Source: Eutrigla gurnardus (lineage: Eukaryota > Chordata > Actinopteri > Perciformes > Triglidae). Taken from it: DNA of 64,000 bases. Both the position numbers and the translations under genes were made by a program. The notes below the pieces were generated by a model. It saw nothing but the letters and a program-made list of their open reading frames with translations. It was not told where the DNA came from and made no database searches. Shown piece by piece: positions 33,996 to 46,240 of the stretch. The stretch's first letter is position 1. The number at the start of each line of letters is the position of its first letter. Location: the NCBI GenBank assembly GCA_963514095.1, contig OY741282.1, positions 24,260,327-24,324,326 of the forward strand, written 5' to 3'.

Positions 33996-34093
<98 letters not shown>
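33964..34093 (+). mobile_element. LINE 3' tail (Rex1-like) with TCTA microsatellite
   Basis: GAATTCCCAGCTTGGGATCA followed by ATAAAGGA and about 24 TCTA units. This is the usual form of fish Rex1/Babar-type LINE ends (…GGGATCAATAAAGTATCTATC). Only the very 3' end is recognisable here; the family name is from memory. Confidence 0.6.
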
Positions 34094-35350
34094 ATCCATC
34101 TGCTTAACAGGAATTCTGTTCAGGAAGAGATTGAATCTGTATAAGGCCGTGTATATAACTCAAATTTTGTGCAAATCATTCGGTAACCATGGTGTGTGCA
34201 ATGAGCACGGCTGTTTTCTCTGATTAATAGGTCAAACGCTGTTAAAGCTGCCGTGCTTGTATCCGACTTCACTCTGTCAGTTCAACTACTAATCTGCATA
34301 AGGCTCAGATGATCGCTCTGTTTGTTTTGCTTCCATATGGAAGTAGATAGGTCTTGCGGGTTTAATGTGAAAACCTGCTTTCCCGTGTCAGGCCGGGTGC
34401 AGACCGCCAGATGGTAGCAGTATGTGATACAGTCTGTTTCCCACTTTAGAAATGACTGGAAGGCATCGGGGAGCAGGATATCTTTGAATGACAGGAAGTG
34501 GCATTTTAAGCTTATGAGAAGGTCAGGCTTTCTTGCAGCGAAGGAAGAATTTCATGGCAGGTAATCACACTTTTCTTTAGAATAATATAAATTTGAGTAC
34601 CTGCACAACTTGGGAAAGTTCAGACCTGGAAAATGCCACCGACGGAAGAGGCTTTTGTCTCTCCTTTTTATGCCTTAAGTGGACATGTGTACTTGAGGAT
34701 GATTCTGTGTCACACAGTCCTTTAGTGGTGCACAAAGGGACAGAATATGAAGAAATTCATAACTTTTTGCTCTTGACAATATTGTAGATGATTTAAAATG
34801 ATTCAAAACTATATAAAAAAAATGGCAGATCATCTTAATGTCTGATGTTAACTTCTGGGATTGGCCTTTGATTATTTGGGATGTAGTGGAGGCTTAATCC
34901 AAGAGTTTCGATGGTGTTGAAATGCAGGTCATTTTTTGGGGGAATCCCCTTAGACCCCTCTGCCAATGATGTATCTTTCCAGCTTTTCTCCCCTATTTTA
35001 AAACATAACCAGGGTCCCGTGAGCAGCAGCATGTATGAAGCTGAAAGTAACATAATGTACAACCTCTGTAGTAGATATGAGACGGTGTTACACTCACTCA
35101 AAGAGAAAGGAACAATAACAACCTGTCCTGAGTCCTCCCTTGAGCCCCAAAACATGAAAGACACAGTCTGTATCCAGATCAAAGCACTAAACAAATGGAG
35201 ATATGTATTTCCTCTTGTACAACCAAAGTGATTCCAATGTCCTTTGAACATGTAGCCTACATGTAAGAAGCTGTGACTCTGTTGGTTACCTGCATCATCA
35301 CGCCACTTGTTGTGGCCGCATTTATGTGCTCATTGTTTGTGCTGAGAAAT
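34094..35350. other. Stretch without recognised gene
   Basis: This is ordinary non-coding sequence. A 106-codon plus-strand frame at 34911-35231 faces a 138-codon minus frame at 34835-35251. Neither shows a domain, splice sites or coding bias, so neither is called. Confidence 0.55.
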
Positions 35351-35359
35351 AAAAGCAAC

Positions 35360-35860
35360 ATTCAATAGCAAGGCAAAGCAATTTTATTGATAGAGCACTG
35401 TGCAGACTCCAGGCAATTCAAAGTGCTTTACGGGGGCTTAACATATATTCAACGTAAAGTCTTGAAGACAGAAAGCGAGAAAAAGCAAAAAAAGTAGTTA
35501 AAGGTTAGAAAAAAAAATGTTTGAAAAAGCAATAGAAATAGAAAGCAAGCAAATAAATAGTTACAGATAAAGAACACGGTATGTATTTATTGGAAAGCCA
35601 CAGTAAAGCATTATGTTTTAAGCCCTGGTTTAACTTAGCTGACAGTTTCAGCAGACCTCAGGTATTCAGGAAGACTGCTTTACAGGTGGGCATAGAATAA
35701 TTTCCTAAATAGAGCATTCAATACATTTCACTCCAGTGCAGATTATGTTGACATAGGTCGAGGTGATAGATCCATTGACAGTATGTATGAATTAACACAG
35801 AATAAGCTTCATAATAAAACTGAAAAAAAAAATTGTTACTGACCCAAATGTGCTAGAATT
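35360..35860 (-). mobile_element. Old LINE 3' region (fish AAGGCAA…TTTTATT type)
   Basis: Reading plus, the stretch begins AAGGCAAAGCAATTTTATTG, then GGCAATTCAAAGTGCTTTAC. It later has a TTTAAGCCCTGGTTTAA block and GCAGACCTCAGGTATTCAGG. That series matches the inverse of common fish LINE 3' ends. It is strongly diverged and non-coding. Confidence 0.45.
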
Positions 35861-36924
35861 CACATTTCATTTTCCTGACCTTTGTCAAGGAACTGTCTGG
35901 TATTGAGCATTTAGCACCCTATGATATCTGTGGTCCTTTTATGTACTCTAGAGTGACTTTTAGTCACAAAGACAAAACGTGCCCACAAGAGTATGTTTGC
36001 CTAAAATGATCTTGACCAAACTTAATATGCTGGTCAACGCAATTTAGAGAAAAGATCAACAAGCCGTTTTCACTCACAATCATCAAATTCCAATGCTTGG
36101 TCAGTAGCCCTCGACATCTGATATCGACGCTCACGGCATCTGTATGACATGCATCAGGCCTCCAACTAACTCCAATGCAAACCCATCCATGTCAGTATTA
36201 GACAGATCAACAGACATATCATAAAGGGCGAGAGAAAGAGAAAATCCACTTAGCCAGGTCAGGCTTTACATTTGGGTCGAACACAGGACTTTGAGCAAGG
36301 AGAACTCTGTTCATGTTCTGTGTAAATCCATGTCCAGTGTTCACTTATTTTACTGTAGTTTTGTTATGTTACGAACACCATGTGCGTAGGTTACATAACA
36401 AACACACCTCATATGTAACAAGCGTTATTTTAACTTAAACCATGATTTCAGAAACCTAAAGAAGCAGTTACCCAAACCCTAACGTTAACCATCGTTGGGA
36501 GTTTCTTTTGAAAAGAGACTGTATGCATGTAACGGGCAGAAACTGTACACTTCCTGTAAACACAGAAGTTTATTTTCATAAGGCACTACTACTGTAACGA
36601 GTGGACAGTGACACGGCATCCCTGAGTCCACATGTGAACCTAGAGGCCCACCTAGATCATCATTGTGTGAAGCGTAGGGCCACTGACCTATTTGATGAGT
36701 TGGGAGAGAGATCTTGTTGTCCTAAGAGCTTTGCAACTTGCATCCAATAAGTTGTCATTGAACAGGAACTAGTTTTTGTATAGCATTTTACAGTGCGGTT
36801 CTTTCTCCATGCCATAGCATAAGATGATCTCAACCCTGCGGCCATGATGGATGGCTCTAATGAGCAAGGTCAAACAGTCATTAGTGTGTGATCAATACCA
36901 GCAAGTTATGTTAAAAAATACAAG

Positions 36925-36929
<5 letters not shown>

Positions 36930-36989
<60 letters not shown>
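36930..36989. repeat. GA microsatellite
   Basis: About 60 bases of uninterrupted GA. Confidence 0.95.
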
Positions 36990-36992
<3 letters not shown>

Positions 36993-37188
36993 AGGCTCTG
37001 CCTCTGGCTGCTCGATTTGCAGTTTAAAGAGAATGCATTGAACCTGAATCAGGAGTAGAGTTATAATGATAAGAATAACAGTATTAGAAATGTGAGTCAT
37101 AGTACTGACGCAGCACTCAATGATGCTCTGAAGTATCTTTAGTTGCTCAGAGCTCTAAGAAAATGCCAGATTGAAAAAGAACACACAA

Positions 37189-37192
<4 letters not shown>

Positions 37193-37257
<65 letters not shown>
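37193..37257. repeat. TA microsatellite
   Basis: About 64 bases of AT alternation. Confidence 0.95.
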
Positions 37258-37259
<2 letters not shown>

Positions 37260-40200
37260 TTCTTATTATTCTTGTAGCCATAATTATTGAGGTAATATTC
37301 ACTAACAGTAAACCTGAAAGAATATCTCAACAGAACAGTTGCAAATATCAAAAAATCTGACCAGATTCAATGGAAAGATTTTTCAGATTAATATAGTTCA
37401 ACTATTGGAATATCGGTCCAGTGTGAAACAGAGGCTTAAGAGAGCCCGGCAGGTTCATATTCCAAGGCCAAAGTGAGTTGCAGGCTTTTTTTCTCCACAG
37501 GCAGACCCCAACGATCACCAGCTGGGCTCTGACTTGAAACGGCAAGAAATAGTCACCTGCCAGGATTAATGTGCTTTAAAAAATACACAAAGAAATCAAA
37601 TTTACCAACAAACAAAAAAACGGAATTAGGCCTTTGAAAAGTAGTAAGGGAGCAGGATATACTAATTCAGCACACACATATGTCACATATGACAACATCA
37701 AAATTAGGATGGCCTTGGTCATCTGCATATGATCGCTTGCAGCACGCACAGCTGGTTTAGACCTACGTTTTGACAGCTGCATTCTGCCAAAGAGCATTCT
37801 GGGAAACCGGGAACATGCTGCGAGTCAAAAAACACCAGATAGCCACTTCCATTAACTATAGTGGAAATAAGGCTGCCGCAAACAGTAGCACTCAAAAGAG
37901 ATGGAAGTTGTGTATCTCTGCACAGTGGTTTTTCATGGTTTGGTCCCGTTAGTTTCAGTGACGTTCAATCTATAAGTTTAACAGTGTGTTTCTAACTTTG
38001 TGGCCTGGATTTATCTTCCAGGGGAGAGAAGTATTACAGCTGCACCTCATCAATATTTGTATAATAAGAATGGATCAAATCACCACATGTAATGTGAGGG
38101 CTGGTTGGGATTTGAATTGCCCCAGAGGATATTTAGTCTTACAAAGCTGTAATTCCTTAGCCAATAAAAGTAAACAACTCAAGCACTTGAGTGTCATAAT
38201 CTATCTATATTATCTTTCTGGTATCTACAGCAGATGCAATGAATGCCTCACTGTGCCAAATATCAAACTGCATTTCATTTGTTTTGGGGGGGTTGGTTTG
38301 TTTCTTAGATGTAGAACACGCCTTTTCTCTGGTAGTTCTTGAAGGCTGCCACTGGCTGATACATCACTTGCCAGAGAGCTAGCAAGTCAGCTTTCATTTT
38401 AGTATTTGGCTCATAGCTTCTTCGTAGTTTTAATATAACAATAGCAAAAGGATTGAAACTTGATTATTTTCTCAGCTGCAATATAGCCGAGGGCGCCCAT
38501 ACATGTGAAAGTAATACAATAACAAGGCTCTGTAGTCTGAAACAAGCCAGCAACTCTTATTGCTCCCAGCAGTTTCACTCTTCCTGTTCTTATCTTTCAC
38601 AACTTAAGCCCTATAGACATACACATTGCATCACTGCTCACTAGAGGTAACTGAAATTCACTTAGTGGCAAATCTAAGAAACGACTTATTAATGGAAGAG
38701 GAGGAGGCAAATCAAGTGGTGTGGTTGGCATTGAAATAACTAAACTGTAAAATATTTAAGTCCCACAACAGCCCCTGAAACAGGGATAAGGCAACCATTT
38801 CTCAATCACAAAAGTTTCCTAGGCAATTTCCAGGTAATTGTCAATTTGACTGGAAGAAGTATGTTTACCGTGTTAATGGATTCACTCTAAATCCCTCTAA
38901 ATTGCAGCCTCAGCGAACACAGACAATGTAAATTCAGATGTCTGGTATCTCTTTTCCCTGCAGCCCTTGTTTTTGCATTCACATTTTATCCCACATGACA
39001 TTAGATTGAATCTCTTGATGGAGGTCGATCGGCCGTGTCGTGTTTACATTTTCCCGCGCGAGTTCTTGAATTAGACAAACACTCTCACATCCTCGCTTTC
39101 TCCCCCCCCCCCCCACCTCCCCTCGCTCCGACCAACGCACACATATGAATACAGAATACAGGGATCCTCAGACAACACACCCAGACAAGCACTGTGGCCG
39201 AGATGACTATCATTACAGTGCATCTTCTAAGTATTCCAACTCAATCAGAGGTGATACAAAAAGGCCTTATCGGAGCTGACGAGCTGCCCTCTCGAGTCCC
39301 CTTCTTCCTTCTTCTGCTGATTGCAGCTATCAGCGTCTGTGTGGGGGCGAGATGCCGCCTGATAACTCCCCACTCTCAAATGTGCCCATCTTCCCCATTT
39401 ATGCTGGGAGAGGTAAGGTCCCCGGTTGGTGCCATAGCAAAAAAACGCCCTGTGTGGTGTGCACATGTAGAAGGTGAATTTTAAACACAGTGCACTTTAT
39501 GGATGGATGTCGTATGCCGGTGGGCTGAGAAATCAGTTTCATCCCATTTCAAATTACTGTTTATATGTACATTTATTGTTTTTGGTGGTTAATCATTTAG
39601 AAGGAAATAGGTTGACCTCAGCAAGCTATTATTAATGTATCCATAGGGCATAAACACAACCTTTGATGCCAGATTGATTGTTGCTGTTTCTCAATGTCTA
39701 AGAGCCTGAAAAGCTGAACTGAGTCTTCTGACGTTTTTATAAATCAAGTTTTATTGGCCCTCGATCTGAGTAATACTGGTGTCCATAAAACGGCTGGCAT
39801 AAAGCACTTACCAAAACATGAAGCACATGGATTTAGCAATAATATGTACTAGGGATTGCTGAGGCGCTAAATATTATAACTCAGCTGGTAAAACTAAATT
39901 TTATGACACTGGTGCAGAAAATGTAATGTCACATCTGGCCAATACCTGATCCGATCAATAAGGTCACCGTCAGCGATGTTCCAGTTTTATTTATTAATCT
40001 CTTCTCCCAGTAAATACGTCACCAGTTCTCAATGTACCTAAACAGAGATGTATGGGACGTAATTACTGTGCACATGTTTATGGCAGTGTTCGTTTCTTTG
40101 TCACTTCCGATCGAACCGTCCTGTATGTGATCAAGTGGCGGACGCTGTCATCGGTGATGACAGATAATTAGCAGCCAGTGGGTTTAACAAACCATAGCGA

Positions 40201-40898
40201 TTTTTTAACCTGAGGGTAATGAAAATGATCATAATCATGTTGTCATCGAGTATTGTCCACACAGACAGCGTTGCTGCTGGGTTAGGGTTATTCTTTCACC
40301 TTTCATAACGACCAGAATTGTTCATTTTATTTCATTATAAATGTAATTTCTATTTATTTGAGACAGAAAAAAGAATTAAGAATTATGTGTTAATGTAAAC
40401 AAAAAGAAGAAACTCAGCCTGTTATTTGGCAATCTTTTCGGATTAAGAGCTCAAAGAAATACACTGATGTACATTCGCACATTTAATGACTCCATGTGTG
40501 ACCACACATCTTGCATTCAGTTGGTTGCTGGATACTCTTCCTTAAATACTTTCTTACTTTTAAATACTTACACTTTTATTTTGTCTTTCATAACAAGTGT
40601 TACACAACCCTCTCCAGGCCTCTAATCAGCTCGATCTTTCATGATTGCCAGATCGTTTGAAATTCAGCAGAGGAGGCTTTATCTTCCTCTTCCACCACAA
40701 CATAGGGTGGCAGCCATTTTTGTATGAACCATTGCCATTGCAAAGAACTGTGACCGTTGTATCGGGCAAACTTCAAACTTCCGACAAGTCACGGTCTGAG
40801 GTATGGTTTTGCATTAAAGACCAAATGAGCAGTGGAGTTGTAAGAATCATGGAGAGTCTTTTGTGGCAACTTTCTCTGTTGTCTTGCTGCAAGAGAGG

Positions 40899-40930
40899 GA
40901 TTGATTGGTTGATTGATTGATTGATTGATA
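40899..40930. repeat. TTGA tetranucleotide microsatellite
   Basis: A run of GATT/TTGA units with one interruption (TTGGTTGA). Confidence 0.85.
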
Positions 40931-43900
40931 TAGGCATAGATAGAAGAAAGATGTGTAATGTGTGTGTCAGAAACAGTACCCAATAAACACAAATTAGCAA
41001 AAAGACTAAAAGGTGTTCATTCATGAGGCCAGAAAGGGGTCGAGTGGGTCATGGAAAATGTCTGGCCCCCAGACCCTTAGTACACTGATAAGGAGGCCCC
41101 CTGAACAATATAGTTGACTGCCCAAGCGTCAGGATTTGACACCCTGGAGCTGACAGGAAACCTAAAACATCTCTCGATTCAGTTATCATTTGAACATTCA
41201 TTCACATTAATTTCAATTGCAATGAAAAATTGCCTCATGCAGCCACTGTCTATATTTTCTGTTACTGCTTTAAAACCCATCAGTCGTCTCTTCTTAATGA
41301 GATGTCAAATGTTTCTTTTGCACATCGGTAATTGATCCAGCTCATCTCTTCTTTCACTAATTGACCACATTCATCTTGGTGTGACTTTAAATCAATGGAA
41401 ACTGATTTTACTATTTTCTTTGGCATCCATAGTCACTATTCATGAGTCTAAGTAGATGGCTTTACTTTTTAATGGATTGTCTCCGTAGATATAGAATATT
41501 TGACTGAATGTATAATTTCTCTCTTAAATCAGAAATGTAGTAGCTGAAAACAAGCAAGAGGAAAAATAATTGGTCCTGTTGCCTCCATTTTATCAGTATC
41601 ATTTAGCAAACTAATTTCACCGATACATAATGGTAAAGTCATAGGATTAAACTAAATTATTTTTTATTTGGGTGACTAAACATGTATGGTAAAGGTCAAT
41701 TCTCTTTGTATTATTAATTATTGCTAACATTTTTGAAAGAAAACTCTTATTCAATAAAGAAACAATGTAGATCAAAGTAGAAGTTCAGGAGCTACTGTGA
41801 CTGGATTGCTAGAATTTTCACGCTGGCTAGTGTAAAAGCACCTTTCAATTGTAAAAGAAGATATAAACCAACTCACGTCAAATTCTGCTCAATATTTCAT
41901 CAGCGCTGCTGCACCCCGAGGGCAGAGAAGAGCGCCGGACTCCTGACACTCGTGGTCAGCCGCAATCAGCTGTGGAGTGCGCCGCAACTGATGAATTTTC
42001 ATCATCACTCATAGAAATCAAAGACATAAAATAGCATTAAATAATTGCTGAAAAAAGGTCGATAGAGTTCAATAATATCTTCTAATACCACAAGCACCTC
42101 AATTTGTGCTGGAACATTCCTTCTCCTTCCTCTCGATGGTAGTGTCTCACCCTAAAGACCCGCTGCTCAGCAGGCTCATCTCTATGCATGAACGTTCAAG
42201 AGTTGCTTTGCATCGACCATGTGGTCGAATGAGGGCGGTTTATGAGGCTGAATCACGTGCGGACATTTCCAAGTGGATTCGGGATTCATAACAGGAAATT
42301 GCAACACTGGCAGGTGTAGGATAATCAAGAGTATTGTTTTGGTGTACATACATTTCCTCATTTCTACATACGCAAGCCTTTAGAGTAGAATCTGTGCACC
42401 GTTTTATAAATGATACCCGCCGGCCGAGCTTTTCACTGCAGCTCCATGTAGACTGATGAGATGGAGCAAGAGATTATTGGACTGTCAAAAAAAAGCAGCC
42501 TCACACTCAAGGCAATGTCCCTCACACACTGCATTGCCAGGGTTGCGCTCCTCCCCATGGCATGGCTTATTAGACGCACAGACACACAGAGGGACAGGGG
42601 TTAAGGCTGGGGAGGCGGGTCTTTGCCAGGGGCGCCATTTGTCCGACGAACCTCTGTGGGATACAGTTCTACATGGCAGCCGATGAGTCACTTTCATCAT
42701 TGGCTTGTTGGACTCAGCGACCACACAGGACAAGAAAGCCACTGCAGGTCCTTCTCACTCTATTTGCACAATGCATTTGAACATCTCCCCTAAGAATGAA
42801 CTACACCTAATGTTTTTCCCCATCAGCCATCATGCATTTGTGTTGTCTGCTGCCATTGCGCCTTCATTTCCCTATAATCTAATCCAGCAGTCTGCAACCC
42901 TTTTTGCCCTTGTAATTATGTGCAAGAGCATTATACTAGAAGGCTACATCCTTATGAGAACATTCACACCTGAGTTAAAATCATTCAACCTAGAACAACC
43001 TCCCACCAATCGGCAGCTATAAACGTAAGAAATACTGCAAAGAAAGTGTACTACCCAATCAGAGGCTTGCACATGTATTGCTTGTGTGCCATTGACTTAC
43101 AATGCAGAGTGTATATACAGTACATCTCCCTCTGCATTATTGAATATAACTGCGCATGTGGCCATATCTATATATAATTTATTGTACAGTCCATACACTA
43201 TTTACTTTAGGCTTTTCTTTATAATAACAGCTCTATATTGATTTATCAGCACAATATTTGCCCCAAACCCCTCACTCTAATTCTGAGTTTATCCATCTTC
43301 AATCTGGGCTTTCTTTTGCCCTCTTTGTCTTTCACTCTAGCTAACTCCTCCTGAGCTCATCCTCAGACTACATCTCCATTATATTTCCCCTCACTGTCTA
43401 CTTACAAGTGTTGTTGAGGCCATGTATGTATGCCCCTAGTGGCCAAATGATCTTAACTGGATGCACATAACATGTTTTCCCACTTGGCCCATGTTTGTCA
43501 GACACATTACCATTCTGAACATTTTAAACCACATGACCAAAATCTCACTAAATATCTGTTTCCACGTCAGTTTCAGTGGCATAATCACACCATTCACTGT
43601 AACCATAGCGACTAAAAGCATATGACATTTTCTCTCTGTCAGAGCGTTTACATTCCCACTCCTTACAGGACAAAGAATATATATTTTAAGATTACCAAGT
43701 CTGTCTGAATAGAAATTATTAAATGGTAGGTTGGACCACTCACTGCCTCGTCCAATCACAGGGTACAAGACCTTTTTACCCTTTGCATAGGGACACATGG
43801 AGCCTTGACACTGCTAGACAAACAGTACCTATTGTACATCCCCATCTCTTCCTAGTTTATTTTACTCATGAAATTTGGACACTGGTCAAGTGCAAGTTCA

Positions 43901-43987
43901 ACACCATGCTGCACTATTAACTTCAAACTTTGGCTTTCACTTGTTTTAGTTGCACCATTGCTCCCTTATGGAAGAAGGCAGCTGTAG

Positions 43988-44021
43988 GCCAATAGAATCC
44001 ATTATAATGGATTCTATTGGC
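43988..44021. repeat. Perfect 34-bp palindrome
   Basis: The left half is GCCAATAGAATCCATTA and the right half is its exact reverse complement with no spacer. It may be the centre of a small inverted-repeat element or a chance hairpin. Confidence 0.9.
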
Positions 44022-44134
44022 GACTCATATTCATGACAGAAAATATATCTGCCCCTCAAACAATATTAATATTATACTAGAGACCATCGTGCGATGGAAT
44101 CACACTAGTCACAATGCCAAGTAGGACCCGGGGT

Positions 44135-44345
44135 GTAAATAATAATAATAATAAATTGAATTTCTATAGTGCCTTTCAAGGAACCCGTCGTACACAGTCA
44201 TACACCAAAGAACATAAAAAAATCTAGGGGCCAAAGGCCTCGGTGACCAGAAACCTTTTGAGTGCTGTTTTGAATGTGACCAGGGTGGGTATGTTGCAGA
44301 TGTCTGTGGGGAGGGAGTGATGGGGCCAATGGCTCCTTGCCCAAT
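44135..44345 (-). mobile_element. LINE 3' fragment with TTA-repeat tail
   Basis: Plus strand reads AATAATAATAATAAATTGAA then TTTCTATAGTGCCTTTCAAGGAACC. That is the inverse of a common fish LINE 3' end; on the minus strand the element ends in TTATTATTATTA. It includes the block to CCAATTCCCACCC at about 44345. Confidence 0.5.
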
Positions 44346-44751
44346 TCCCACCCTCACTTCCGGTACTCTTGTTCGGACACCCACCTGCATGGTTATTGTA
44401 TATTCCAACAGAGGCGGTATTCTGAATTTAACACCTACGGTAGATTCAGAGAAACTGATTGAGTTTGCTCCCAATCACACGTTAGATTCAGAATAGAGTG
44501 CCCATCATATTTTTACCTGAAGATGGGCATCTTTTGGTCTACTAACAGAGATGGAGATTTACAAGACAGAATGTAAAAAGTGACCTGTTGGTTTGTTGTA
44601 TTTGTGACCATAGTACTCACAGTACCTTGTAAAACTATGAATATATGTGTGATAAAGAAAAGCTTTAAAGAGACTAGTTATACTGCAGATGAACAGGTAA
44701 ATAAAAATCTTGCACTTTATTATTCTCCACAAAAAAAATCATACGTATAGT

Positions 44752-44773
44752 ATGTGTGTGTGTGTGTGTTTGC

Positions 44774-44805
<32 letters not shown>

Positions 44806-44811
44806 GTGTGT
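44752..44811. repeat. GT microsatellite with interruptions
   Basis: A GT run broken by TTTGC and GC. Confidence 0.95.
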
Positions 44812-46125
44812 TACTGCATACAAAAGGAGCCGACAGGGTGCTTGCCTGACTGAAAGTGCATCTGAAGTTCTGAAAGTCAGATCAACAGAAAGCCATTTGA
44901 TTCAGAGCGTTTCAGTTCATTCAGTGAGAAGGATGCGTCTGGCTGGAAATGAGAACGTTAATTGTTTTTTGGTGAAGGTGACTGCAGGTCGGCAGACAGC
45001 CTCACCTCGGTGAAACGCAGTCACATGTAGACGCTAGGTGGAAGTGATAAGGTGATCAGGTGATGCATACGCTACACAACGCCATCTACAAGGTAGTTTG
45101 GAAAGATTGAACGTAAAGTTCCTTCTTTGTCAGGCATTGCTAATGTAGCCAATTCTCACAGCTTTACAAGTAAAAGCAAAGCTAATAATAATTGATAATG
45201 ACGGTAAAAGGCCATTTTTTGGCCTGAATGAGCTGCAATTTGATGTCATATATATCCTGTATATTTTACTAGATCCACAAACTTGAGCATAATGATGACG
45301 AGTAAAAACATCAACCAGTTCAAAGGAACCTTGACGATAAATTAAACTCTTGACCTCTGCATCACCGCCATGAAATGTGACGCATTTATTAAGCAATTGG
45401 ATGAGAGGCTAATAAAGGCCTCTTAACCCTCATCTCATCTCCACATTCACGCTAAACCAAGTCTGACACTAACGTCCACTTTGAATCACAAGTCTTGAAA
45501 CGCGATCCGAAAATACGCACTCCGATCTCTGAAGGTTTCAAGTGACGGAACGATGTGGCATCTTTGACTTTGACCTGATCGTGAGTTAACGATGGATGCT
45601 CCCATTTGTAAATGTGGGTTTTCGTACTTCCTCATACTTCCATATATCCTCATTGCAATCATTATGAAGCACGCTAATGACAAAAAGAGAGCAACACTGC
45701 ACCACAACTAATGTTTCACGTCACAGATTTAATCTCTATTGTCTAAGAAATGGCGACCCTGGCCTCAATGTGTCATGGTGGAGATGTGTTACCACTGCAG
45801 TCTTGTGCTCATGGGAAATGGTGTTCATTAAATGCAGCTAAATAAAAAAACTTCAAAATAGAATGACCACCCATCACAGAGAAATCATTCACATCCGTTT
45901 TTCCTAATCACTGCTTATTGATAGTGAGTTAGGGAGTTGTTGTAAACCACTTAATAAGAATAAGCTAATAAGAAACTAGTTCATGGTTAATATGTGTTCC
46001 CTAATCTAAAGTGTTACCCATTTTTCTTTAGAGGCAGACTTACAAACTTTCTCCGTGTCCAATTACCATCATCTTAAAAATTCTTCTGCAAATGAGCAGA
46101 TGACGACAAATTACAGCGGGGCAAC

Positions 46126-46240
46126 AAATTTGATGCCCCAAGTGGCATCAAATTTCTGCCAACCACTCTCAATGCCAAAGCTTTGGCCGTGCGTACTGTT
46201 GTTTTCCCACACTTGGGGCACTTGGCATTGCGAGTGTGGG
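46126..46240. repeat. Pair of adjacent hairpins
   Basis: The first has perfect 12-bp arms (AAATTTGATGCC, 46126-46137, and its inverse at 46144-46155) with a 6-nt loop CCAAGT. The second has 8-bp arms (CCCACACT 46206-46213 and its inverse 46233-46240). Words such as CTTGGGGCA and TTGGCAT recur between them, hinting at a degraded inverted-repeat element. Confidence 0.6.

Larger units (their letters stand above)
35861..44130. other. Gene-poor stretch
   Basis: No gene is recognised. It holds microsatellites (GA 36930-36989, TA 37193-37257, TTGA 40899-40930, poly-C near 39104-39115) and a 34-bp perfect palindrome at 43988-44021. Short frames up to 126 codons have no recognisable product. Confidence 0.55.

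Noticed and set aside
34835..35251. 138-codon minus and 106-codon plus frames facing each other
   Set aside because: No recognisable domain, no convincing splice sites and no sign of coding bias.
43436..43798. 120-codon minus-strand frame
   Set aside because: No family recognised; composition matches neighbouring non-coding DNA.
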